Shown here: in pieces, positions 7,587 through 14,608 of the stretch
How positions within the stretch are numbered: position 1 is the stretch's first letter
Layout of the letters: the number at the start of each line of letters is the position of its first letter
DNA from: Paracoccaceae bacterium
GTDB lineage: Bacteria; Pseudomonadota; Alphaproteobacteria; Rhodobacterales; Rhodobacteraceae
NCBI GenBank assembly: GCA_022763485.1
Contig: JALEGX010000044.1
Span: 1 to 37,056 of the forward strand
Direction of reading: 5' to 3'
Length of the DNA stretch: 37,056 nucleotides
Translations under genes and position numbers: made by a program
Notes under the pieces: model-generated
Seen by the model: only the letters and a program-made list of their open reading frames with translations
Told to the model about the DNA's origin: nothing
Databases searched by the model: none

Positions 7587-8668
7587 CTCAGGCGCTCCGT
7601 CTTCAGATAGGATTTCTGACGCTTGAACATGTCCTTGCGCGCGAAGGGGAACAGCTCGAACCAGGTTCGGATCTTCAGCCAGCGGCCATAGATCCCCATG
7701 GGTTCGAACAGGATAAACAGGATCAGGATCAGCCCGAAGACACCAGTTTCAAGGCCGGGAATGGCGACGCCGCCGCTGCTGACCATGTCCTTTGCGATAG
7801 AAAGGGCCTGCGGCAGGAACGCCACCACAACCGCGCCGAAGAACGCGCCGTGGATCGAGCCCAGACCACCAATCACGATCATCATCAGCAGGGTGATCGA
7901 GATCACCAGCGAGAATGTCTCGTTGTTGAACGTGCCCGCATAGTAGCCCATCAGAGCGCCCGACCAGCCGGTGATCATGCAGCTCAGCCCGAATGCCATG
8001 CCTTTGGTCCGGGCAATGTGGACGCCCATGGCCGTGGCAGACACCTCACTGTCACGCACCGCCGCAAAGGCGCGGCCCAGCGGCGAGCGCAACAGGTTGC
8101 GGTAGAACAGGGTACAGATGATGGTGACGGCCAGGACCAGGTAATAGAACCGGGTTGGCATCGACCAGCGCTCGATTTCGAACCCGAAGATGGTGATCAT
8201 TTCGGGGAACTTACCCGACACGCCACCCGTCCAGGGCTCCAGCAGGACGATGATGTCATCGGCCAGGATCGACAGGGCAATGGTTGCAATCGCCAGATAA
8301 ATCCCATGCAGGCGCAGCACCGGAATGGCGATTACAACGCCGACCAGCCCGGTGATGATCCCGGCAAGGGGAAAGGCCACGATAAAGGGCAGGCCCATCT
8401 CGATGAGGATCGTGTTGGTATAGCAGCCAACCGCCAGAAAGGCCGCGTGCCCAAGGCTGGCTTGGCCGGTCTGACCGGTCAGCAGCATCAGTCCCAGACC
8501 GGCAATGGCCCAGATCAGCACGTTGGTGACTTCGCCAAGGTAGAACTCGTCGATCAGGTAGGGCAGGCCGAAGGCGATGAGCAGCAGCACGGCATAGACC
8601 GAGAAGGACCAGCGATCCGGAAACAGTCGAATGTCATGCTCGTAAGAGGTCTTGAAATGAATACGCAT
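7583..8668 (-). CDS. ABC transporter permease, LivM type
   Basis: A 361-residue inner-membrane permease with about eight to ten hydrophobic helices. The family signature LTGQTGQASLGHAAFLAVGCY sits near residues 63-83, and GGLGSIHGAFFGAVVVAFLPQ is the conserved late motif. The C-terminus is basic and cytoplasmic. It pairs with the LivH-type permease encoded four bases upstream and overlaps the LivG-type gene by four bases. Confidence 0.9.
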   Translation of the reverse strand: MRIHFKTSYEHDIRLFPDRWSFSVYAVLLLIAFGLPYLIDEFYLGEVTNVLIWAIAGLGLMLLTGQTGQASLGHAAFLAVGCYTNTILIEMGLPFIVAFPLAGIITGLVGVVIAIPVLRLHGIYLAIATIALSILADDIIVLLEPWTGGVSGKFPEMITIFGFEIERWSMPTRFYYLVLAVTIICTLFYRNLLRSPLGRAFAAVRDSEVSATAMGVHIARTKGMAFGLSCMITGWSGALMGYYAGTFNNETFSLVISITLLMMIVIGGLGSIHGAFFGAVVVAFLPQALSIAKDMVSSGGVAIPGLETGVFGLILILFILFEPMGIYGRWLKIRTWFELFPFARKDMFKRQKSYLKTERLR

Positions 8669-8672
8669 CGGT

Positions 8673-9548
8673 TCAGACCTTCTTGACCCGGACCTGGCTG
8701 AACAGCCCGTGCGGACGGAAGATCAGCACGGCCAGCAGCAGCGCATAGGGGGCAATCTGTGAATACCCGGCTGCCAGGAAACGGGCGGCGAAGGGCTCGA
8801 TCACACCGACAATCAGACCACCGGCCAGAGCGCCCGGAAGCGATCCGAAGCCACCGATCACGGCGGCGGCGAAGGCCTTGATCCCAAGCAGGCCAGCGTT
8901 CGGGTCAATCGCACCCTTGGAGGCAAAGAGGATACCGGCCACGGCAGCAACCGCGCCCGACAGACCCCAGATCAGCCCCTGAACCCGCTTGACCGGGATC
9001 CCCATGTAATAGGCGGCCATCTGGTTCTGCGAGGCCGCCTGCATCGCCAGACCCAGCTTGGTGCGCTGGAAGAACTGGTACAGCGCAAAAGTCATCAGCA
9101 CGGTCACGACAATGACCGCAACATCCGCCATGCCCAGGACAACCCCACCCATGCTGACATCACCCAGCGCAAGCGGGCTCTCCAGTGTTTGCGGTTCATG
9201 GCCCCAGATCACGCCCGCAACGAAGCGGATCACGAAGCCCAGCGCGATGGTCAGAATGACCACGGCCGTCTGGCTCTGGCCGAACAGGTGGCGCAGGACG
9301 AAGAAGTCCAGCAGGTATCCGAGAACCGCCATGATGCCGATGGCCAGCGGTGCCGCGATCCAGAACGGCAAATGCATGTATTCGGCATTGGTCAGGCCGA
9401 GAGTGACGAACGCTCCCAGCATCATGAAATCACCCTGGGCGAAATTTACCGCCTCGGTTGCTTTGTAAATCAGCACGAAGCCAAGCGCGATCAGGCCGTA
9501 GACACAGCCATTCGCAAGGCCGCTGACGAGCAGCTGCAAAACTTCCAA
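8673..9548 (-). CDS. ABC transporter permease, LivH type
   Basis: A 291-residue inner-membrane permease starting LQLLVSGLANGCVYGLIALGF after a probable TTG initiation codon. The motif YKATEAVNFAQGDFMMLGAF is the LivH signature, and GGFGSLPGALAGG is the conserved late loop. An ATG-type frame opens at 9617 but would add 23 polar residues with no family resemblance, while TTG 9548 has GGAGG about six bases ahead and yields the normal N-terminus. First gene of the seven-kilobase minus-strand operon (permeases, ATPases, ligase, binding protein). Confidence 0.88.
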   Translation of the reverse strand: MEVLQLLVSGLANGCVYGLIALGFVLIYKATEAVNFAQGDFMMLGAFVTLGLTNAEYMHLPFWIAAPLAIGIMAVLGYLLDFFVLRHLFGQSQTAVVILTIALGFVIRFVAGVIWGHEPQTLESPLALGDVSMGGVVLGMADVAVIVVTVLMTFALYQFFQRTKLGLAMQAASQNQMAAYYMGIPVKRVQGLIWGLSGAVAAVAGILFASKGAIDPNAGLLGIKAFAAAVIGGFGSLPGALAGGLIVGVIEPFAARFLAAGYSQIAPYALLLAVLIFRPHGLFSQVRVKKV

Positions 9549-9858
9549 ATTTTCCTCCCTTCCGCCCGTGTTCGAGCGGTCAAACGCCTGTTCGTTGACA
9601 GACTTGCGCGCCCTCACTTGGTGGTTTCCGACCGGCTTCCCCTCCAGCCTGGAACCAAGGCGTCACAAACAGACTAGCGAGTATGTTTTTCACCTGTCAA
9701 TCCGCGCGACCCAGCGTCAGAAGGGCAAAAAAACGGCGTAGCAACCGCAGTTTGCGGTGTTCAAATGGAGGGTCGCGCCTCGCAAAGCTGTGATTGCCTC
9801 ACGCGGTGACTTTCTGCTAGGGCTGCGGACCAACCCCTAAGTTGACCCGTGCGTAAAC
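9549..9858. promoter_or_regulatory. divergent control region between the Liv operon and tetR
   Basis: Region of 310 bases without a gene. It holds the probable Liv operon promoter with a TTGACA box at 9700-9695 (minus strand) and the dyad at 9667-9688. The leader between the dyad and the TTG start is about 120 bases. A run of seven A at 9728-9734 and a CCGCAGTTTGCGG hairpin (9751-9763) lie toward tetR. No Shine-Dalgarno is obvious before the tetR ATG. Confidence 0.5.
9667..9688. promoter_or_regulatory. TetR operator candidate at the Liv operon promoter
   Basis: A 22-base dyad: AAACA (9667-9671) with TGTTT (9684-9688), and ACT (9673-9675) with AGT (9680-9682) around AGCG. One position pair is mismatched. 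On the minus strand a perfect TTGACA (9700-9695) lies immediately upstream, so the dyad would cover the -10 zone of the Liv operon promoter, a classical repressor site. The neighbouring TetR gene is the obvious candidate ligand. Confidence 0.5.
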
Positions 9859-10470
9859 ATGCTGGAAAAGCTCTCAGCCTCGAAAAGTGAGATCCTTGAT
9901 GCAGCGGCCTGGTGCTTCATGACACTGGGCTGTGATACGGCGTCGATCGATGATATCGCGCGCCATCTAGGGTCCACTAAGGGGCGGATTTATCACCATT
10001 TTCCGTCAAAGGGCGCCTTGCTGAGCGCGGTGCAGCTGCGGGCCGCGCGCTTTACCTATCAGGCGGTGGCGCCTGTGGCGGATGCCTCCGAATCTCCGGA
10101 TGTCTGTTTGCACCGGATGTCGGAAACCCACGTGATGGAGGTCCTGCGAACGCTGCCCTATCACAAGGTGGTTTTGCAAAGTTATGCGTCGGTCACGCCG
10201 AAATCGCCCACCGAAATGGAGCAGGATCTGCTGATCCAGCTGCGTAAAGAGCAGCGATGCTATGCGCAGCTCTTCCTGCGAGTCATCGAAGCCGGCATGG
10301 TACAGGGCTGTTTCAAACCGCAGGACGATGCCCGCGTGTCAATGGCAAGTGTCCTGACCCTGCTGAACGCACCGCTGTTCTGGTATCAGATCCGCCCTGA
10401 TCAATCCGAGAGCTTCGACCGGATGGTGATTGATCAACTGGCAGACATGGCGGTGGCATCCCTGAGGTAA
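9859..10470 (+). CDS. TetR/AcrR family transcriptional regulator
   Basis: A 203-residue regulator. The N-terminal helix-turn-helix is clear: ILDAAAWCFMTLGCDTASIDDIARHLGSTKGRIYHHFPSKGALLSAV (about 12-58), with the diagnostic YHHFPSK. The C-terminal ligand domain is all-helical with no signature I recognise. It is divergent from the Liv-type operon with the acyl-CoA ligase, so an acyl-CoA or the imported acid is a reasonable effector (inference). The ATG at 9859 lacks an evident ribosome binding site, so the start is less certain or the message may have a short leader. Confidence 0.88.
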   Translation: MLEKLSASKSEILDAAAWCFMTLGCDTASIDDIARHLGSTKGRIYHHFPSKGALLSAVQLRAARFTYQAVAPVADASESPDVCLHRMSETHVMEVLRTLPYHKVVLQSYASVTPKSPTEMEQDLLIQLRKEQRCYAQLFLRVIEAGMVQGCFKPQDDARVSMASVLTLLNAPLFWYQIRPDQSESFDRMVIDQLADMAVASLR

Positions 10471-10491
10471 CCGCCTGGTGCAGACCGGGTT

Positions 10492-10508
10492 GAGGGGCGC
10501 TGCCCCTC
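10492..10508. repeat. REP-like extragenic palindrome
   Basis: GAGGGGC (10492-10498) and GCCCCTC (10502-10508) form a perfect stem with a GCT loop, followed by a CACCCCGGAGTTTTTCCGGCGAG-like tail to about 10547. I recall similar gene-end sequences scattered in Rhodobacteraceae genomes. Only one copy occurs in this window, so the repeat nature cannot be shown here. Confidence 0.4.
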
Positions 10509-10556
10509 TGCGCCCCTGGCGCATTCACCCCGGAGTTTTTCCGGCGAGATGAATAA

Positions 10557-10578
10557 AGGAGCGAGTTTGCCCGCTCCT
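10557..10578 (-). terminator. terminator of the ThDP-enzyme gene (possibly bidirectional)
   Basis: AGGAGCG (10557-10563) pairs with CGCTCCT (10572-10578) in the gap between two convergent genes. On the minus strand the stem is followed by TTATTC, giving a short U-rich tail for the ThDP-enzyme transcript; on the plus strand CTTCGTTT follows. Confidence 0.6.
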
Positions 10579-10610
10579 CTTCGTTTCCATTGGTGAGGGC
10601 CGGACGGCGC

Positions 10611-12302
10611 TCAGCCCATCCAACGCCTCACAGGGGCGTTGCTTTCCTCAAGCGCCTGGGTCACCACGTCGATCAGGGTCGGGCCGTCATGAGCGATGGC
10701 CTCGCGCAGTACGCGCTCCAGATCGTCGGGGTTTTCGACGCGCCAGGACTTCACACCGTATGCAGCGGCGATGGCCGCATTGTCGGTGCGGTTGAAGTCG
10801 ACGTTGTAATAGCGCGCGTCCTTGTCGGCGAACTGGCTGGCCTTGATCCAGCCAAAGTTCGAGTTGGAGAAGACGATATAGGTGATCGGCGCGCCAACCC
10901 GGCAAACGGTTTCCAGCTCACCCACCGTGAAGCCAAACGAGCCATCCCCCATCAGCGCCACGGTTTTCGAGGTGGGTCGCCCGAACCAGGCGCCAAGTGC
11001 CGCCGACAGCGAATAGCCCAGCGCGCCATGCGCACGGTTGGTGATGAAGTGGCGGCCGGGTTTGGGCAGCTGGTAATAGGCCGAGAAGTAGGGACAGCTG
11101 GTGCCGGGGTCCGAGACCACAGTGGCATCTTCGGGCAGCGTGTTCATCAGCGCCTGGATCACCCGTTCGGGGCGGATCGGGGCCTCGGACGATTGCGCCA
11201 GCTTGTCAAAGATCTCGAACTTGCGCGCCTTCTTTTCTGCAATCGCCGCCGCGCCGCCAAAGGTGTCAGCGCCCTGATCGCGGGCATCCAGCACAGCGTT
11301 GACCTCGGCCAGGGCCAGGCGCAGGTCGCCGACCACCGCGACTTCGGTCTGGTAGTTGGCGTTCATCACCATCGGGTCATTGTCGAAATGCACGATGCGG
11401 GTGCCGGGTTTGGGGGCCTCCCACCGCGCAGTGGTGGTCGATCCCGCACGCGCGCCCATAAAGACCACCAGATCGGCGGCTTCCATCATCTCCCAGGTTT
11501 CATCGGTGCCGCCGTTCGATCCCACCACGCCCAGGCAGTTGGGGTGGGTTTCCGCCAGCGAGCCCTGGCCCGAGATCGAGGTGGCGACCGGGATGTCCAG
11601 ACGGGTGGCGAGCCGGTCGAGCTCCTCCATTGCGCCCGCAATCACCACGCCGCCGCCGCAGACGATCAGCGGGTTTTTTGCCGACAGGATCGCCTCGACC
11701 GCTGCCTGGGCGGCGCCGGGCGCCGGGGCCTGGGGGTATGCCGGATAGCTGTTCGTCGCGCCATCGGCCCAGATATCCGACGGATCCACCGCGTCGTACT
11801 GCACGTCATAGGGCAGACCGATATGGGCCGCGCCCGAGCGCCCGGTGGTCATTGCCCGGAACGCCGCGCGCACCATGCGCGGGATGTGGTCGGACCGCTT
11901 GATCACCGTGTTCCACTTGGTCAGCGGCGCCATCAACGCCTCCTGATTGACCTCGGTCAGCGGGTATTTCCCATAGGACGCCACCGAGATGTCGGTTGTG
12001 ATGCCCAGCACCGCGTAGGAGCTTTCCGACGCTTCGATCAGACCCGGTAGGATATAGGTCGCGCCGCCGCCCGAGGGCCCTTCGGCCACACCGACCTTGC
12101 CGGTCACACGGGAATAGCCGTCGGCCATATAGGTGGCGCAGCGTTCATCGCGGGTCAGCACATGGGTGATGTTGTGATCCAGCCGCAGCATCGCGTCATA
12201 AAACGGCAGCGTGGTGTCGCCGCACAGGCCAAAGATATGCTCGACGCCCTGCGCTTCGAGCATGCGCACCATCGCCTCGGCGCCATTCATCTGGTTTTCC
12301 AT
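10611..12302 (-). CDS. thiamine diphosphate-dependent enzyme (acetolactate synthase-like)
   Basis: A 563-residue three-domain ThDP enzyme. The PYR domain has the cofactor-activating Glu at E53 in RDERCATYMADGYSR. The central domain begins near 200 (LIVCGGGVVIAGAMEEL). The PP domain carries the GDGSF motif (452-456) and its downstream Asn pair region FSNSN (479-483). The family covers acetolactate synthase, benzoylformate decarboxylase-like and sulfoacetaldehyde acetyltransferase-like enzymes; I see nothing that fixes the reaction. No small regulatory subunit gene is adjacent, which argues against a biosynthetic acetolactate synthase. ATG 12302 follows GGGGAGAG. It is divergent from a GntR regulator and a racemase-family gene, suggesting a shared catabolic pathway. 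Confidence 0.85.
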   Translation of the reverse strand: MENQMNGAEAMVRMLEAQGVEHIFGLCGDTTLPFYDAMLRLDHNITHVLTRDERCATYMADGYSRVTGKVGVAEGPSGGGATYILPGLIEASESSYAVLGITTDISVASYGKYPLTEVNQEALMAPLTKWNTVIKRSDHIPRMVRAAFRAMTTGRSGAAHIGLPYDVQYDAVDPSDIWADGATNSYPAYPQAPAPGAAQAAVEAILSAKNPLIVCGGGVVIAGAMEELDRLATRLDIPVATSISGQGSLAETHPNCLGVVGSNGGTDETWEMMEAADLVVFMGARAGSTTTARWEAPKPGTRIVHFDNDPMVMNANYQTEVAVVGDLRLALAEVNAVLDARDQGADTFGGAAAIAEKKARKFEIFDKLAQSSEAPIRPERVIQALMNTLPEDATVVSDPGTSCPYFSAYYQLPKPGRHFITNRAHGALGYSLSAALGAWFGRPTSKTVALMGDGSFGFTVGELETVCRVGAPITYIVFSNSNFGWIKASQFADKDARYYNVDFNRTDNAAIAAAYGVKSWRVENPDDLERVLREAIAHDGPTLIDVVTQALEESNAPVRRWMG

Positions 12303-12349
12303 CCGGGTCTCTCCCCTGATTTACAGCCCGCCACGGGCCTGCGTTCAAA

Positions 12350-12360
12350 ATTGTATACAG
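12350..12360. promoter_or_regulatory. GntR (FCD) operator candidate
   Basis: TGTATACA (12352-12359) is a perfect palindrome with near-symmetric flanks (ATTGTATACAG). FCD-type GntR regulators commonly bind TTGTATACAA-like sites. It lies in the 135-base divergent interval between the ThDP enzyme and the GntR gene, where it could control both. Confidence 0.5.
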
Positions 12361-12437
12361 CTTAAAATGCAATATTGCGCACGAGTCAATCCCGGTTTAT
12401 GGTCACCCCAACTCAAGGACGCGAAGGGCGCCCCCGA

Positions 12438-13127
12438 ATGGCGAAATCAGAAAGCAATGTGGACCGGCTCTATGAGGCGCTGCGGCGCATGGCGTCGGAT
12501 TTCGCCTTTAAGCCGGACGCGCGGATCAACGAAAGCGCGCTGGCCACGCAACTGAACGCCTCGCGCACCCCGATCCGCGAAGCGCTGAACCGGCTGGTGG
12601 CCGAGGGCTTCCTGACCTTTCAGTCCGGGCGCGGGTTCTTTTGCCGCTCCCTCTCTCCTGAACTGGTGATGGATCTGTACGAGGCGCGCGTCGCGGTTGA
12701 GGTCGAAGCCGTGCGCCTGGCCTGTGAACGTGGTGCAGATGCAGACATTGCCGCCCTGACGGCCGAGTTGGACGAGATTGCGCCGGATTACACCCCGGAC
12801 GCGGACCCGGAAGCGCTGCTGGCGATGGATGAGCGCTTTCATGGACAACTCGCCGCGCTTTCGGGCAATGGGGAACTCACCCGGATGCTGGCCAATCTCA
12901 ACGACCGGATCCGTTACATCCGCCTGATCGACCTGAAACGCCTGCGCGAGACGGCCAATGACGGGCAGACCATGGTATCGGCACATCGCAAGATCCTGGA
13001 CGCCATCGCAACGCGGGACTGCGACGCCGCCACGGCGCAGATGCGCGCCCATATCGAACGGCGCCGCGAAGGCGCCACCCAGGCGGTGCGTGACGCCTAT
13101 GCCCAACTCTATGTCCCTGAATTCTGA
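12438..13127 (+). CDS. GntR family transcriptional regulator, FCD subfamily
   Basis: A 229-residue regulator with an N-terminal winged helix (INESALATQLNASRTPIREALNRLVAEGFLTFQSGRGFFC, about 31-70) followed by an all-helical FCD ligand domain. FCD metal-ligand positions are suggested by DERFHGQLAALSGN and the AHRKILDAI and AHIERRR histidines. Such regulators sense organic acids, often with a bound metal. Starts upstream in frame at 12375 (TTG) and 12399 (ATG) exist; ATG 12438 is preceded by GAAGGG and matches the usual short N-terminus. Divergent from the ThDP enzyme and 13 bases before the racemase-family gene, so it probably autoregulates with both. Confidence 0.88.
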   Translation: MAKSESNVDRLYEALRRMASDFAFKPDARINESALATQLNASRTPIREALNRLVAEGFLTFQSGRGFFCRSLSPELVMDLYEARVAVEVEAVRLACERGADADIAALTAELDEIAPDYTPDADPEALLAMDERFHGQLAALSGNGELTRMLANLNDRIRYIRLIDLKRLRETANDGQTMVSAHRKILDAIATRDCDAATAQMRAHIERRREGATQAVRDAYAQLYVPEF

Positions 13128-13140
13128 GAGGTTTCCACCC

Positions 13141-13878
13141 ATGTCCACCTTCAGCGGCGGCAAGACTGTTTTCGGAGCCTCGGTCGGTATCCTGATGCTG
13201 GAAACTCGGTTTCCCCGCATCCCCGGTGACATGGGCAATGCGCTGACCTGGCCCTTTCCGGTGCATTACCGCGTGGTGCGCGGCGCCTCGCCAGACAAGG
13301 TGGTGCGCGGTAATCCAAAAGAGCTGCTGGATGTATTCATCGAGGCCGGCAAGGATCTGGTTGCCACCGGCGCGGACGGGATCACCACCAATTGCGGCTT
13401 CCTGGCGCTGGTTCAGGATGAGTTGCGCGCGGCACTCGGCGTGCCGGTCGCGACGTCGTCGCTGATGCAGGTGCCGTTGGTACAGGCGATGCTGCCGCCG
13501 GGGAAGAAGGCGGTCGTTCTGACGATCTCCAAGGCGACCCTGACCGAGGCGCATTTGCGCGCCGCCAATGTGCCCGCGGGCACGCCTGTTTACGGGACCG
13601 ATGCGGGCCGCGTCTTTACCCGCGACATCCTGGGTGACGCGGCAGAGATCGACTTTGCCGCCTGCCGTCAGGACATGCTGGATGCAGCGGATCAGATCTT
13701 GGCGAATGAGCCGGACGCGGGCGCCATCGTGCTGGAGTGCACCAACATGGTTCCCTACGCCGCCGATGTGCGCAAGCGCACCGGGCTGCCGGTCTATTCC
13801 ATCGAAAGCTTTGTCACCTGGTTCCAGGCCGGGCTTATGCCCCGCCGCTTCCCTCTGGAATTGGATGATCCGCGCTGA
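13141..13878 (+). CDS. aspartate/glutamate racemase family protein
   Basis: A 245-residue cytoplasmic enzyme of the Asp/Glu/hydantoin racemase superfamily. The two catalytic cysteines expected for cofactor-independent racemisation are present: C85 in TTNCGF and C200 in LECTN. The N-terminal ASVGILMLETRFPRIPGDMGN is characteristic of a subgroup often annotated only as racemase-like, and this superfamily also includes maleate isomerase and arylmalonate decarboxylase. ATG 13141 follows GAGAGG and lies 13 bases after the GntR stop, so the two are probably cotranscribed. The substrate is unknown, but the link to a ThDP lyase/decarboxylase suggests catabolism of a chiral or dicarboxylic acid. Confidence 0.83.
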   Translation: MSTFSGGKTVFGASVGILMLETRFPRIPGDMGNALTWPFPVHYRVVRGASPDKVVRGNPKELLDVFIEAGKDLVATGADGITTNCGFLALVQDELRAALGVPVATSSLMQVPLVQAMLPPGKKAVVLTISKATLTEAHLRAANVPAGTPVYGTDAGRVFTRDILGDAAEIDFAACRQDMLDAADQILANEPDAGAIVLECTNMVPYAADVRKRTGLPVYSIESFVTWFQAGLMPRRFPLELDDPR

Positions 13879-13886
13879 GGCGGGGT

Positions 13887-14543
13887 TCAGTCCAGCAGGC
13901 GCTCGGCCCCGGCGACACAGAAATCCAGCAGCATCTTGCGGTGTTGCTGGAACCTGATGCTGCGCTCTCCGGCCAGCGCGTCGATCCGCCAGCTTGAGGT
14001 GATCTGCGCCAGCAGAGCCGAGACGGTGTAGACCAACGTGGCCGCGGCAAGGGCGCGGGACCGGTCAGGTTTCAACGCAACCAGCTCATCCACGAACTTC
14101 TGAGCAGCGGGGTCGAAGCAGACCTCCGCCAAGGTGCGCCAGCGATCGTCAGCGGAGACATAGGCCACCAGCCGGGCATAGGCCCGCCATTGCGGTCCGC
14201 CCTCCTGCGAGAGGGTGAGCAGGGGATCCACAAAACACCGCAACACATCGGCGACAGTCAGGTCACCTTTGGCTTTCATCTGCTCCAGCGCGTCGACGCG
14301 GCGCTGCGACAGTTCGCCGGCGCGACGCCCGACGGTGTAGTGAAAGAGGGCAATCTTGTTGCCGCCATGATGTGACACCAACCCAACGTGAACGTCCGCT
14401 TCTGTCGCGATGTCGCGCATCGACGTGCCGTCATATCCGCGCGCGGCAAACAGCCGTTCTGCTGCATCCACAATGCGGGTGCGGGTCTCCAACGAGCGTG
14501 CAGATGGCGCACGCAGCCTTGTTTCATTGGGTTTCAGGGGCAT
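13887..14543 (-). CDS. TetR/AcrR family transcriptional regulator
   Basis: A 218-residue regulator with HTH IVDAAERLFAARGYDGTSMRDIATEADVHVGLVSHHGGNKIALF (about 24-67). The usual Y-x-HF-x-SK string is changed to SHHGGNK, still recognisable. The C-terminal domain contains CFVDPLLTL and W-rich helices like those of the RutR/AcrR group. ATG 14543 is chosen; the frame opens at 14666, but that would run through the divergent promoter and into the monooxygenase gene. It faces the monooxygenase operon across a 65-base gap with an inverted repeat and is the likely local repressor. Confidence 0.85.
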   Translation of the reverse strand: MPLKPNETRLRAPSARSLETRTRIVDAAERLFAARGYDGTSMRDIATEADVHVGLVSHHGGNKIALFHYTVGRRAGELSQRRVDALEQMKAKGDLTVADVLRCFVDPLLTLSQEGGPQWRAYARLVAYVSADDRWRTLAEVCFDPAAQKFVDELVALKPDRSRALAAATLVYTVSALLAQITSSWRIDALAGERSIRFQQHRKMLLDFCVAGAERLLD

Positions 14544-14573
14544 GTGACGCGTCCCGCTTGCCTTGTTTTGAAC

Positions 14574-14596
14574 GTATGTCCAATATACACATATGT
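14574..14596. promoter_or_regulatory. inverted repeat in the tetR/monooxygenase divergent promoter
   Basis: GTATGT (14574-14579) and ACATAT (about 14589-14594) form an imperfect dyad, in the only space between the divergent TetR gene and the monooxygenase operon. It overlaps where both promoters must lie and sits directly before the GAGGGGG ribosome binding site. Confidence 0.4.
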
Positions 14597-14608
14597 GAGG
14601 GGGACACA

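Noticed and set aside
10590..12050. A 486-codon plus-strand frame
   Set aside because: Antisense to the ThDP enzyme, no domain motif and no ribosome binding site.
10611..12302. Biosynthetic acetolactate synthase large subunit
   Set aside because: The ThDP motifs fit the superfamily, but there is no small regulatory subunit gene and the context is a GntR-controlled catabolic pair.
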